This document shows positions 26,724-34,242 of a stretch of 46,968 nucleotides of DNA, one piece after another (the stretch's first letter is position 1; each line of letters begins with the position of its first letter). Source of the DNA: Candidatus Poribacteria bacterium (GTDB taxonomy: Bacteria > Poribacteria > WGA-4E > WGA-3G); the NCBI GenBank assembly GCA_022819945.1, contig JAJEGI010000004.1, forward strand, positions 1 to 46,968. The letters run 5' to 3'. The notes below the pieces were generated by a model. It had not been told where the DNA came from, did not search any database, and was given only the letters and a program-made list of their open reading frames with translations. The position numbers and the translations under genes are program-made.

Positions 26724-29435
26724 ATGCGAATGAGAAAATATTATATCTTTTTCCTTATTATATCAACAACCGTTGCGTTCATAATGCAGGGAATAGCACA
26801 GGACACCGCCGATAGACCAACGGAGACAGATTATTTCGAGCAGATTACGCTGTTTTCCGGAGGCAGAATCACGCGCTTTACACACATGCCGATTCGGGTG
26901 CATATCTCGCCGACGCTCAAAGCACTCCCCTATCTATCCGAGATACGCTACGCCATGCGCACTTGGGAAACCGCCACCGATGGACAAATCCGGTTCCAAG
27001 AGACGGAAACATCGGAGCAGGCAGATATCCGCGTGAACCCAACCTACAGCGGTCGCTTGGGATACTTAGATACACGACTCGGTAGCGCGAACTTAACACG
27101 GCTTTCGCAAGGAAAATCCACCGTTTCCAGCACCAATACCCAAGCACAAAGGCGTGATGCCACTCAACCCTCCAACCCCGTAGGTGGCGGTTCTCCCGCG
27201 CCGTCTCAACCCTCCAACCCCGTAGGTGGCGGGTCTCCCGCGCCGTCTCAACCTTCCAACCCCGTAGGGGGCGGGTCTCCCACCCCGTCGACTCAACCCT
27301 CCAACCCCGTAGGTGGCGGTTCTCCCGCGTCGTCTCAACCTTCCAACCCCGTAGGGGGCGGGTCTCCCGCGCCGTCTCAACCTTCCAACCCCGTAGGGGG
27401 CGGGTCTCCCGCCCCGTCCATTGATTTCACGGTAGAAGTTGTCCTCGTATTAGAAAGTGACGGTACTATCGGTGAACTGACACAAGAAGAGATGCGGACA
27501 GTGTGCCTACATGAATTTGGACACGCCATCGGGTTATGGGGGCACAGTCCAGATAATACCGATGTCTGTCATGCGACTGCGACTGCGCAGCATCCAACCG
27601 CGCGCGATGTCAAGACGCTGCTTAAACTCTACAACACACCGCTCCATACCTCGCAGCACGAAATCGCTATTGATCTCCTGAAAAAGGAGATCCAAACGAA
27701 TCCGAGACTGCCGCGTCCGCACTATCTGCTCGGTGCAGTCTATTTCGACAAAGGCGATATGGCACCCGCGATTACCCATTTTCAGAACTGCCTCGGTGTG
27801 GATCCTAATTTCGCACCAGCGAGAGAGAAACTGATTCAAGCGTACCAAAAAACAGGTCAGTCGAGCCAAGCAGTCCGTCTCGTTGAACAAAGCGTGAAAA
27901 GCCAGCAGGGGCACCGTTCCCTCAGTGACAGTGCTGAATCCTATAACTACCTCGGCACGCTCTACTACCAGCAAGGAGATATGGACAAAGCGATACAGGC
28001 ATTCGAGAACGCACTGAAACGCTCACCGCACCACAAAACCGCGAAACAGAACCTACACCAACTCTTCCGTCAAAAAGCGTTCAACGCCTTGAAACGCCGC
28101 GCTTTTGATGAAGCAACCACCTATTTTGAGAAAGCCATTCGTCTCGATCCGGAGAACGCTACCACCTATCGAGTCATGGGAGACGGATATGCACTTGTTT
28201 CTCGGTTCTCCAAAGCGATTCAATATTATCAAAAGGCATTGGAGCTTGCACCCGATGACGCAGAGGCGCGCAAGAACCTCGTAATCACTTATAACAACCA
28301 CGGCGTGACGCTCAGGAATAAAGGCGAATGGGACGCAGCAATTCGCGCCTACCGTGACGCTTTGGCCTTACAACCGACCTATCAACTCACCAGAACAAAT
28401 CTGATCGATGTCCTCTGGCAAAAAGCGAATGCCCATCGGCAATCGGGACGTTCTGCAGAGGCGATCGCGACATATCTCGAATTGCAGAAAATGCATCCGG
28501 ACGATACGGATATCGCCAGCTTGCTTGGTGAATTATATCTTAAAGTTCGGGACTATCCTGCGGCGATTTCGGCGTTTCAACAGGTCCACACCGCACAACC
28601 GACCAACGAACAGGCACAACGGAACCTCCGTGCTGCGTATCAACAGTACGCGCAGACTTTGAGAAACCAGAGAGATTATAGTGCCTCAGCGACACAACTC
28701 GAGAAAGCAGTAGGGCTCTTTCCTACCGATATCAACCTCCGTCTGAGTCTATCACAAGCGTATCAACACGTCGGTAAATATGAACAAGCCACAAGCGAAT
28801 TGGAACGGATTTTAGCACAGGAGCCAGATAACGCAAACGCGAAAACAGAACTCGTCAACCTCCAAATTCGGCGTGGAAACGCTTTGATGAACAGGAAGAA
28901 ATACGCAGAAGCCATCACCGTTTTTGAAGCAATTCCGGCATCTGCAAAGACTATAGATATGCACAACATGATCGGCTATCTCTATCTTGTACAAGGTAAG
29001 CATCTCAAGGCGTTAGCGACTTTTGAGACTGTCCTTGCGAAACAGTCGAGGAATGCTGTTGCCTATCAAAATCTGCTCTCGCTTGAATCGCAACTCGATG
29101 TATCGCTGAGTAAAGCGAGAGCAGCAGCCTCGTCAGAACCCGGCACTGACGAGGCTGCTTCTACGCCTAATCCAGGACCAGACACCCCTGACCCGACTGC
29201 AGAGAAATTGTCGCGCGTGCAATGTGCGATCGCACGTTGTCTAATGATCCGCAAACAACCCAAGAATGCAATGGAGAAGTATCGACAAGCCTTAAAAGCG
29301 AAACCGTATACCCCAGAATTGCAAGCCGTGCTTATGGAAACCGGTAAACAGATCGCCGATCAGTTTCAGCAGCGAAACGATACTGAGAGCTATGAAACAA
29401 TTACGCGATGGATAACAGAAGTGGACACCAATTAA
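26724..29435 (+). CDS. exported matrixin-like metalloprotease with TPR array
   Basis: The product has 903 residues. A signal peptide (hydrophobic stretch FFLIISTTVAFIMQ) precedes a zincin-like domain at about 40-290 carrying H263-E-F-G-H-A-I-G-L-W-G-H, like bacterial matrixin relatives. It is followed by NTDVCHAT where family members usually have a D-(I/V)-M-Y Met-turn, so activity is uncertain. Six 14-residue QPSNPVGGGSPAPS units interrupt the domain (about residues 148-232). From about 290 to the end are many tetratricopeptide repeats (for example YNYLGTLYYQQGDMDKAIQA), a scaffold for protein contacts. GGGAGG precedes the ATG. Probably periplasmic or surface-exposed; substrate unknown. Confidence 0.85.
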   Translation: MRMRKYYIFFLIISTTVAFIMQGIAQDTADRPTETDYFEQITLFSGGRITRFTHMPIRVHISPTLKALPYLSEIRYAMRTWETATDGQIRFQETETSEQADIRVNPTYSGRLGYLDTRLGSANLTRLSQGKSTVSSTNTQAQRRDATQPSNPVGGGSPAPSQPSNPVGGGSPAPSQPSNPVGGGSPTPSTQPSNPVGGGSPASSQPSNPVGGGSPAPSQPSNPVGGGSPAPSIDFTVEVVLVLESDGTIGELTQEEMRTVCLHEFGHAIGLWGHSPDNTDVCHATATAQHPTARDVKTLLKLYNTPLHTSQHEIAIDLLKKEIQTNPRLPRPHYLLGAVYFDKGDMAPAITHFQNCLGVDPNFAPAREKLIQAYQKTGQSSQAVRLVEQSVKSQQGHRSLSDSAESYNYLGTLYYQQGDMDKAIQAFENALKRSPHHKTAKQNLHQLFRQKAFNALKRRAFDEATTYFEKAIRLDPENATTYRVMGDGYALVSRFSKAIQYYQKALELAPDDAEARKNLVITYNNHGVTLRNKGEWDAAIRAYRDALALQPTYQLTRTNLIDVLWQKANAHRQSGRSAEAIATYLELQKMHPDDTDIASLLGELYLKVRDYPAAISAFQQVHTAQPTNEQAQRNLRAAYQQYAQTLRNQRDYSASATQLEKAVGLFPTDINLRLSLSQAYQHVGKYEQATSELERILAQEPDNANAKTELVNLQIRRGNALMNRKKYAEAITVFEAIPASAKTIDMHNMIGYLYLVQGKHLKALATFETVLAKQSRNAVAYQNLLSLESQLDVSLSKARAAASSEPGTDEAASTPNPGPDTPDPTAEKLSRVQCAIARCLMIRKQPKNAMEKYRQALKAKPYTPELQAVLMETGKQIADQFQQRNDTESYETITRWITEVDTN
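27165..27419 (+). repeat. in-frame 42-bp minisatellite, six copies
   Basis: Six units of 42 bases (one with a 3-base insertion; 255 bases in all) encode Q-P-S-N-P-V-G-G-G-S-P-A-P-S. The unit contains CCCCGTAGGGGGCGGG followed by CTCCCGC, closely resembling the intergenic palindrome at 25811-25839. Copies are nearly identical, implying recent expansion or homogenisation. Confidence 0.9.
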
Positions 29436-29492
29436 AGGTAAACCCGTTCGTAGTAGAGAAACTATTCGTTGCCCGTCGTACCAAGAGCATTA

Positions 29493-29534
29493 GACGATTT
29501 CAACGCAACACGAAAAATCCTGATGCGCAAGTAA
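29493..29534 (+). pseudogene. remnant of a sorting-domain tail (DDFNATRKILMRK)
   Basis: An in-frame 13-codon stretch reading DDFNATRKILMRK and ending in TAA lies 58 bases after the TPR gene. It matches the C-terminal end of FlgD-Ig-like domains (compare GNFTATRKMLIRK at 26293-26508). The sequence before it does not continue the domain convincingly, so it is read as a tail fragment of a lost gene. Confidence 0.55.
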
Positions 29535-29673
29535 ATGAGGACGCAATTGTTAATTAAGGCCCAAACTTCGCTAACAAAGAGGGAAACCGGATTGATAAAT
29601 CCTGATAACTGATAACTACCCCTCTGACAACTGAGTCCTGATAACTGACAACTATTATCTAAGGAGATATATT

Positions 29674-30393
29674 GTGAATTTTTTCAAGACCACTCAAATA
29701 GGTTTGGTCATCTTGTTGCTTCTCCAAGTCTGGATGTTAACTGGCTGTGAGCAATATAGAGAACTCACCAATGACCCGCCTGAAATAACCAATTTCGTCG
29801 TTCCGAAAGAGGTGGAATACGGCAAAACCGTCGATTTTAAAGTCAGAGTTTTTGATCCAGAAAATGATCCTTTAAGTTATACATGGGACGTATCCGGCGG
29901 GACTTTGATTGGGGAAGCGGGGCCCGAAGTGCAATGGACAGCACCCGAATTGCCACCTGAGCCAATCGTCCCACCCACAGCGGTGACGGTTTATGTCTAT
30001 GTGCGGGATGGCGGCGAAGAAGATGTCAACAAGATGGCAACAATTATCGTCTTTTCAAGAGCCTACAGAATCGCACAGGCACTCAGCGGGACCTATACAC
30101 TCGTTTCTAAGCAGGTACAAGGCGACCCAGTTGAAGAGGCGGGACTCCTACGGCTCACAACGACCACATTTACAAGGGAAACCCAGAACGTGCTTGAAGG
30201 ACAGATTCAGGAACCCACACAGTTTATCACAGGTACCTATTCGCTGATTGAACCCTTTGATGAAAGAAAGGGGACGATCCATTGGTTTGCTGCAGGGGAT
30301 CCTACGCCTTCTATCAGTACGTATACTTGGGACGGTAAACTCCTTGTCATCTTTTACCCAGCCACCTCTACGAGTTACATATATGAGCGATAG
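29674..30393 (+). CDS. lipoprotein with PKD/Ig-like domain
   Basis: The product has 239 residues. The N-terminus has a hydrophobic stretch and a lipobox LTGC (Cys25), so it should be a lipid-anchored envelope protein. Residues ~36-130 look like a PKD/Ig-like beta domain (PPEITNFVV, then DPENDPLSYTWDVSGG and VTVYVYVRDGG). The rest, from about 140, is a second beta-rich domain (SGTYTLVSKQV; ITGTYSLIEP) resembling lipocalin-like scaffolds. Translation starts at GTG with AAGGAG 8 bases upstream. No enzymatic motif is seen; role unknown. Confidence 0.75.
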   Translation: MNFFKTTQIGLVILLLLQVWMLTGCEQYRELTNDPPEITNFVVPKEVEYGKTVDFKVRVFDPENDPLSYTWDVSGGTLIGEAGPEVQWTAPELPPEPIVPPTAVTVYVYVRDGGEEDVNKMATIIVFSRAYRIAQALSGTYTLVSKQVQGDPVEEAGLLRLTTTTFTRETQNVLEGQIQEPTQFITGTYSLIEPFDERKGTIHWFAAGDPTPSISTYTWDGKLLVIFYPATSTSYIYER

Positions 30394-30572
30394 AGATCCT
30401 CCTGATCAATTTAGGCGTGAAGCACGTTGGGTAGAACCAGTTTCATAAATATTAAGAACTTCATCGGGTAACGCCGATTTCCGGCCCTTTACGCTTCCAT
30501 TTGAGTTTCAATTATGATATAATTTTTCCAACGACACTAAATTTTTCCACTGTCCCATTAAGGAGTTACACC

Positions 30573-31058
30573 ATGAGAACATTACTTGGAATTTACGCTG
30601 TACTGATCGTCAGTTTAATCGCAGGCTACATCATCGGCTGTGGCGATACTACCACAGAACCGGAATCCAAAGATTCTGAAGCCGTTGATGGCATAGTCGT
30701 TACCGATGAAGATAAGACACCAGTCTCTACCAATGGAAGACCCATCACAGTAACCGATGAAACGCTTGACACCGTTGTGTCGGAGGCTGAATTACCGGTC
30801 GTCCTTGAACTTGGAGCAGAGTGGTGAGGCGTTTGCCAGTCGATGAAACCGACTGTTGATGCAGTTGCATCAGAACATAGCGACAGCCTTATTATCGCAA
30901 GATTGGATATCGATGAAAATCCTAAGACCGTTTCAGAATATGGTGTGCGTGCGATCCCAATGTACATTGTATTCCAAGATGGCGAAGTTGTTGCACAAAT
31001 CGTAGGCGGAATGCCCAAAGCAACTCTTGTAGAACGAATCTTCGACGCACTGGAATAG
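30573..31058 (+). CDS. membrane-anchored thioredoxin, candidate selenoprotein (UxxC)
   Basis: If the in-frame TGA at 30825-30827 is read as selenocysteine, this is a 161-residue thioredoxin-fold protein. The N-terminal hydrophobic segment ends in IIGC (Cys23), a plausible lipobox. The thioredoxin domain has VVLELGAEW, then TGA, then GVCQSMKPT: TGA sits exactly at the first Cys of the WCxxC motif, giving Sec85-Gly-Val-Cys88. The remainder is intact (ARLDIDENP; the cis-Pro region AIPMYIVF; GMPKATLVE). A 6-bp hairpin follows, CAGTCG (30837-30842) with CGACTG (30850-30855), where a bacterial SECIS would be. ATG 30573 follows AAGGAG. Alternative: a nonsense mutation from a Cys codon. Confidence 0.72.
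30828..30855 (+). promoter_or_regulatory. candidate bacterial SECIS hairpin
   Basis: Directly after the in-frame TGA, CAGTCG and CGACTG form a perfect 6-bp stem around ATGAAAC. The apical loop begins about 15-16 bases after the TGA, at the near edge of the range known for bacterial SECIS elements. If the closing G-C pair opens, the loop starts with G, as the bacterial consensus prefers. Not proven by folding. Confidence 0.5.
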
Positions 31059-31076
31059 CGGTCAGCCGTCAGCTCC

Positions 31077-31320
31077 GTAGGTTGGGTTGAACGGCATTGA
31101 AAAATTGGATGTTGATATGCCAGACACACCTGAAGATCAATATCCTGCGATATACCCTATAACATAGTGAAACCCAACTTTACACCTCAGCCTCGTCGCA
31201 ACTCTAAATCAAAAGCGTTGGGTTTCACTCGTTCTCTGATGAATGTGGTGTATATGGAGAAAATTCCGTTTTTCTATGATTTTTTTCGGTTTTGATGAAA
31301 TTCGTTCAACCCAACCTACG
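31077..31320. repeat. 244-bp MITE-like element with nested inverted repeats
   Basis: Perfect 17-bp ends GTAGGTTGGGTTGAACG (31077-31093) and CGTTCAACCCAACCTAC (31304-31320) enclose a second perfect 13-bp inverted pair, AGTGAAACCCAAC (31166-31178) and GTTGGGTTTCACT (31217-31229). The two pairs share the AACCCAAC/GTTGGGTT core, suggesting an element nested in a relative. No coding capacity. Confidence 0.85.
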
Positions 31321-31340
31321 AATCCCTGACTGCCTCTCCA

Positions 31341-31422
31341 GAGCCATTCAATTCTCCATTTTTCAATCGAATTTTCACCCCCAGGCCCGGTAGGTTCGGT
31401 TTCCTAACCGAACCGGATCCTT
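31341..31422. repeat. copy of a ~90-bp dispersed repeat
   Basis: It includes CATTCAATT...CAATCGAATTTTCACC, then CCAGGCCCGGTAGG and the palindrome GGTTCGGTT (31393-31401) with AACCGAACC (31406-31414), then GGATCCTT. Two tandem copies of the same repeat lie at 46812-46968, about 15 kb away. Confidence 0.85.
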
Positions 31423-31488
31423 AAAAAAAGACGTGAAATCCAATAATTTCTTAAAATTGAATGGTCCTGACTGCCTCTCACAAAAGTG

Positions 31489-31517
31489 TTGCCTTCTCCA
31501 CAAAGATACTGTATAAT
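31489..31517 (+). promoter_or_regulatory. promoter of rtcB, probably giving a leaderless mRNA
   Basis: TTGCCT (31489-31494), 17 bases, TATAAT (31512-31517). The ATG of rtcB at 31524 is only 7 bases after the -10 box, so transcription should start at or next to the start codon. No ribosome-binding site is present, consistent with leaderless translation. Confidence 0.75.
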
Positions 31518-31523
31518 AAAGCT

Positions 31524-32981
31524 ATGGCACAACAAAGCGTAACACTCCAAAAACTTGATGAATACCGTTGGCGTATCCCGAAAAGTTACATGAAAGGGAT
31601 GCGCGTGGATGGTATTGTCTATGCCAATGAAAAACTCCTTGAACATGCCAAAAGCGATGAAGCGTTGCAACAGGTAGCAAACGTTGCGCATCTCCCCGGC
31701 ATCGTCAAACATTCTCTGGCAATGCCGGATTTGCACTGGGGCTACGGCTTCGTTATCGGCGGCGTTGCTGCAACGGATCCGAAGGCAGATGGCGTAGTTT
31801 CACCAGGGGGGATCGGGTACGACATCAATTGCGGGGTCCGTCTCATCCGGACAAACCTTGATGTCTCGCAGCTTGACGGAAAACGGAAAGCACTCGTCGG
31901 CAAATTGTTCGAGAATGTCCCCTGTGGTGTCGGGTCAAGCGGCACAATTCGGCTCACCGTCCAAGAAGAGCGGCGGATGTTGGAAAAAGGCGCACAGTGG
32001 GCGATTGATCGGGAATACGGACACCCCAACGACCTTAACTTTACTGAAGCGACCGGTTTCCTTGAACACGCAAACGCCGACGCCGCGAGCCAACGCGCTT
32101 TAGAACGTGGCAAAAATCAACTCGGCACGCTCGGTTCAGGCAACCATTTCCTTGAAGTACAAGCCGTTGACCGTATCTTTTACCGAGAAGCCGCCGATGC
32201 AATGGGGTTAAGCGAAGGCAATGTATGTGTCATGATTCATACCGGTTCGCGCGGGTTCGGCTACCAGATCTGCGATGAACACGTCAAAAGTTGGGTCAAG
32301 GTCGCTGAAAGATACAATATCAAACTCCCTGATCGACAACTCGCCTCCGCACCCATTAACTCACCTGAAGGACAAGACTATATCACAGCGATGGCGTGTA
32401 GCGCGAACTACGCCTGGAACAATCGGCAGTGTATTATGCACCTCGTCCGCCAGACGTTCATGCAGTTTTTTGACACAACCGAGGACGAACTCGGCTTAGA
32501 ACTCGTATACGATGTCGCACACAACATCGGGAAATTTGAAAAACACACCGTTGACGGCAAGGAACGTGAACTGTTTATCCACCGAAAAGGCGCAACCCGT
32601 GCGTTTCCTGCAGGACATCCAGAAATCCCAGAAAAATACCAGAAAGTCGGGCAACCCGTACTAATCCCCGGCGATATGGGGACCGCCTCCTACGTGCTGG
32701 TCGGCAATCCGGGCGCGATGGCAGAGACATGGGGCACAACTTGCCACGGTGCCGGTAGAGTCCTCTCACGCCGAAAGGCGATCGCTTTGACGAAGGGGCG
32801 TTCGATCCAAAAAGATTTGGAGGCACAAGGTATCTATGTTCGGGCAGAAGGGCGGCGGACACTCCAAGAAGAGGTACCTGAGGCTTATAAAGATGTTGAT
32901 GAAGTTGTCCGTGTGGTTGACAAAGCCGGGCTTTCGCAGCGGGTTGCACGCCTCCGTCCTATCGGGGTGGTAAAAGGCTAA
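31524..32981 (+). CDS. rtcB: RNA-splicing ligase RtcB
   Basis: A 485-residue enzyme that joins 2',3'-cyclic phosphate or 3'-phosphate RNA ends to 5'-OH ends using GTP and Mn2+. Diagnostic blocks: MPDLHWGYGFVIGGVAA; the metal-binding GGIGYDINCGVR with its Cys; LGSGNHFLEV; HTGSRGFGYQICD; and near the C-terminus GDMGTASYVLVGN and TCHGAGR, the guanylylation region. Length is close to family norms. No archease or RtcA gene is nearby. An in-frame ATG at 31461 exists, but the consensus promoter and homology favour 31524. thpR at 9145, which acts on the same cyclic phosphate ends, is the only other RNA-end gene in the window. Confidence 0.96.
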   Translation: MAQQSVTLQKLDEYRWRIPKSYMKGMRVDGIVYANEKLLEHAKSDEALQQVANVAHLPGIVKHSLAMPDLHWGYGFVIGGVAATDPKADGVVSPGGIGYDINCGVRLIRTNLDVSQLDGKRKALVGKLFENVPCGVGSSGTIRLTVQEERRMLEKGAQWAIDREYGHPNDLNFTEATGFLEHANADAASQRALERGKNQLGTLGSGNHFLEVQAVDRIFYREAADAMGLSEGNVCVMIHTGSRGFGYQICDEHVKSWVKVAERYNIKLPDRQLASAPINSPEGQDYITAMACSANYAWNNRQCIMHLVRQTFMQFFDTTEDELGLELVYDVAHNIGKFEKHTVDGKERELFIHRKGATRAFPAGHPEIPEKYQKVGQPVLIPGDMGTASYVLVGNPGAMAETWGTTCHGAGRVLSRRKAIALTKGRSIQKDLEAQGIYVRAEGRRTLQEEVPEAYKDVDEVVRVVDKAGLSQRVARLRPIGVVKG

Positions 32982-33042
32982 ACTTCTAAGCACTGACCAC
33001 CGACAACCAATGGCTGACGGCTGATTAAAAAAGGGGAATCAC

Positions 33043-33729
33043 GTGAAAAACTTAGCACTAATCATATTCGCCGTTGCAATCCTGATTGCAAGTCTGTCTT
33101 TTATCTTGACATCCTGCAATACCCCAATTGAAGCTCAAGATATTTTGGAACCTTCAACTGTCACTGTTGACGACTTGGCGGCTATCCTTGAAGGGATGCC
33201 GATTTCGGATGTTAAAGAGGCGATATTGAAAGTAAATCCTGATGTTCGGTTATTAATTGGTGTTCATGCTTTGAATAGCCTGCCCAATGAAGCCGCCTTG
33301 GATGCCGGCAAATTGCTAAAAGGTCAGGTCCGAGAGGGGGCCACCTCAGTATCCCTTGATGAGTTCTTCAAGGTATACTTGAATGAAGTATCAGAAGTGG
33401 ACCCTGAGGTTCAAGCATTAATCGGGGTTCGGACGTTAAATTCTCTGAATGATGTGTCCGATGAACTCGCTTTTGATACAGGTAAATTATTAGATGGTGA
33501 GGTCCGAGATGGTGCTGCCTCAGCACTGCTCGATGAACTCGTCAACGCATGCTTGGTGGAAGTTCCGCATCTAATAACACCAGATATTACTGATGCGGAA
33601 ATAGACGAATTCGTCAATAGTATGTGCTTTACAGATATGCGACGTAAATTCAAGAAATTGAATCCCTTGTACGCTATTCTGTTAGAGGAAGTTTTGGCTA
33701 AACAGTATACGCTGCCCCCACTGGATTAA
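33043..33729 (+). CDS. lipoprotein with two internal repeats
   Basis: The product has 228 residues. A hydrophobic N-terminus with lipobox LTSC (Cys25) predicts a lipid-anchored envelope protein. Two ~53-residue repeats follow (about 66-118 and 121-173), each with PDVRLLIGVHALNSL- or PEVQALIGVRTLNSL-like starts, then a D(A/T)GKLL.G.VR.GA block. The pattern suggests paired helical hairpins, but I do not recognise the family. GTG start with AAGGGG upstream. Followed by a palindrome and a sigma-54 promoter. Confidence 0.7.
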   Translation: MKNLALIIFAVAILIASLSFILTSCNTPIEAQDILEPSTVTVDDLAAILEGMPISDVKEAILKVNPDVRLLIGVHALNSLPNEAALDAGKLLKGQVREGATSVSLDEFFKVYLNEVSEVDPEVQALIGVRTLNSLNDVSDELAFDTGKLLDGEVRDGAASALLDELVNACLVEVPHLITPDITDAEIDEFVNSMCFTDMRRKFKKLNPLYAILLEEVLAKQYTLPPLD

Positions 33730-33855
33730 AGATAACTGTATTTGCCGATAATGGATTAATATTTTTTCCAAGTTGTTAATGTTTTGTAACCTTTCTCAGT
33801 CTCCTGTCGTTAGTGGGAATAGTGTCTATTTTTTTCTCATAACATGTCCAAAAAA

Positions 33856-33883
33856 TAGGCAATATACGCGCAAATATTGCCTA
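33856..33883. promoter_or_regulatory. palindrome upstream of a sigma-54 promoter, candidate activator site
   Basis: TAGGCAATAT (33856-33865) and ATATTGCCTA (33874-33883) are perfect 10-bp inverted arms with an 8-base spacer, centred about 45 bases before the -24 element. This could be an enhancer-binding-protein site or a terminator of the upstream lipoprotein gene; there is no T-run, which favours the former. Confidence 0.5.
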
Positions 33884-33901
33884 AAACATGCAATTTTCGA
33901 T

Positions 33902-33917
33902 TGGCACGGAAATTGCA
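33902..33917 (+). promoter_or_regulatory. perfect sigma-54 promoter
   Basis: TGGCACGGAAATTGCA matches TGGCACG-R-NNN-TTGC-W at every fixed position, with GG (33903-33904) and GC (33915-33916) at the required spacing. The predicted start is near 33929. No gene starts close downstream; the next is the restriction-modification gene about 310 bases away with its own promoter. Confidence 0.8.
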
Positions 33918-34102
33918 AGACTTTTACTAAACCTCCTTGGGTAAGCCGGAAAGCCATTATTTCTAAAAGGTATAGTTTGCAAGTTTATATTGCACGCGTT
34001 AGGTTAGAATCCCTGAACCCTAAAACCTATTGGGAATACGGCTTCCGGCTCCTTTTTTTCCATTTTTTAAAATTAAATAGCCTGAACCTCTACAAAATTC
34101 CC

Positions 34103-34131
34103 TTGCCTTCCTCCCCCAACCCCTATATAAT
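34103..34131 (+). promoter_or_regulatory. promoter of the type ISP restriction-modification gene
   Basis: TTGCCT (34103-34108), 17 bases, TATAAT (34126-34131): the same boxes and spacing as the rtcB promoter. The ~105-base leader contains GCACAC (34144-34149) and GTGTGC (34153-34158), a short hairpin of a dispersed repeat family. Confidence 0.75.
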
Positions 34132-34242
34132 GCAAAGTAGTAAGCACACTCCGTGTGCCGTCCGCGTATCTTCTTGTAGGAGCGAGTGTTTTTGCTTGGG
34201 GGTTTCTTGTCGCTCGCGATCTTTATACTGATAACTACTATT

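Larger units (their letters stand above)
31059..31523. other. repeat-filled gap before rtcB
   Basis: No gene was seen. It contains the 244-bp inverted-repeat element at 31077-31320, a copy of the ~90-bp dispersed repeat at 31341-31422, and the rtcB promoter. Confidence 0.7.
33730..34102. other. gap holding an orphan sigma-54 promoter and palindrome
   Basis: No convincing gene was seen: the frame at 33773-34231 crosses both promoters, has no ribosome-binding site and matches nothing I know. The palindrome at 33856-33883 and sigma-54 promoter at 33902-33917 are listed separately. Beyond them are short CCTGAACCCTAAAACC-type repeats and a GC-rich patch followed by seven T residues near 34050-34060, a possible weak terminator. 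Confidence 0.55.

Noticed and set aside
27093..27380. Arginine/glycine-rich 95-residue minus-strand frame
   Set aside because: Antisense shadow of the 42-bp coding minisatellite.
30843..31058. Independent 71-residue thioredoxin fragment starting at ATG 30843
   Set aside because: It lacks the first strand and active-site Trp, has no ribosome-binding site, and the ATG corresponds to an internal Met of the thioredoxin; reading through the TGA explains both halves better.
33929..34020. c-di-GMP-type riboswitch downstream of the sigma-54 promoter
   Set aside because: A GGAAAGCC-like string is present but the remaining conserved core of the GEMM motif is not seen.
33773..34231. 152-residue open frame between the lipoprotein and restriction-modification genes
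   Set aside because: It spans a palindrome, a sigma-54 promoter and a housekeeping promoter, has no ribosome-binding site, and its composition looks non-coding.
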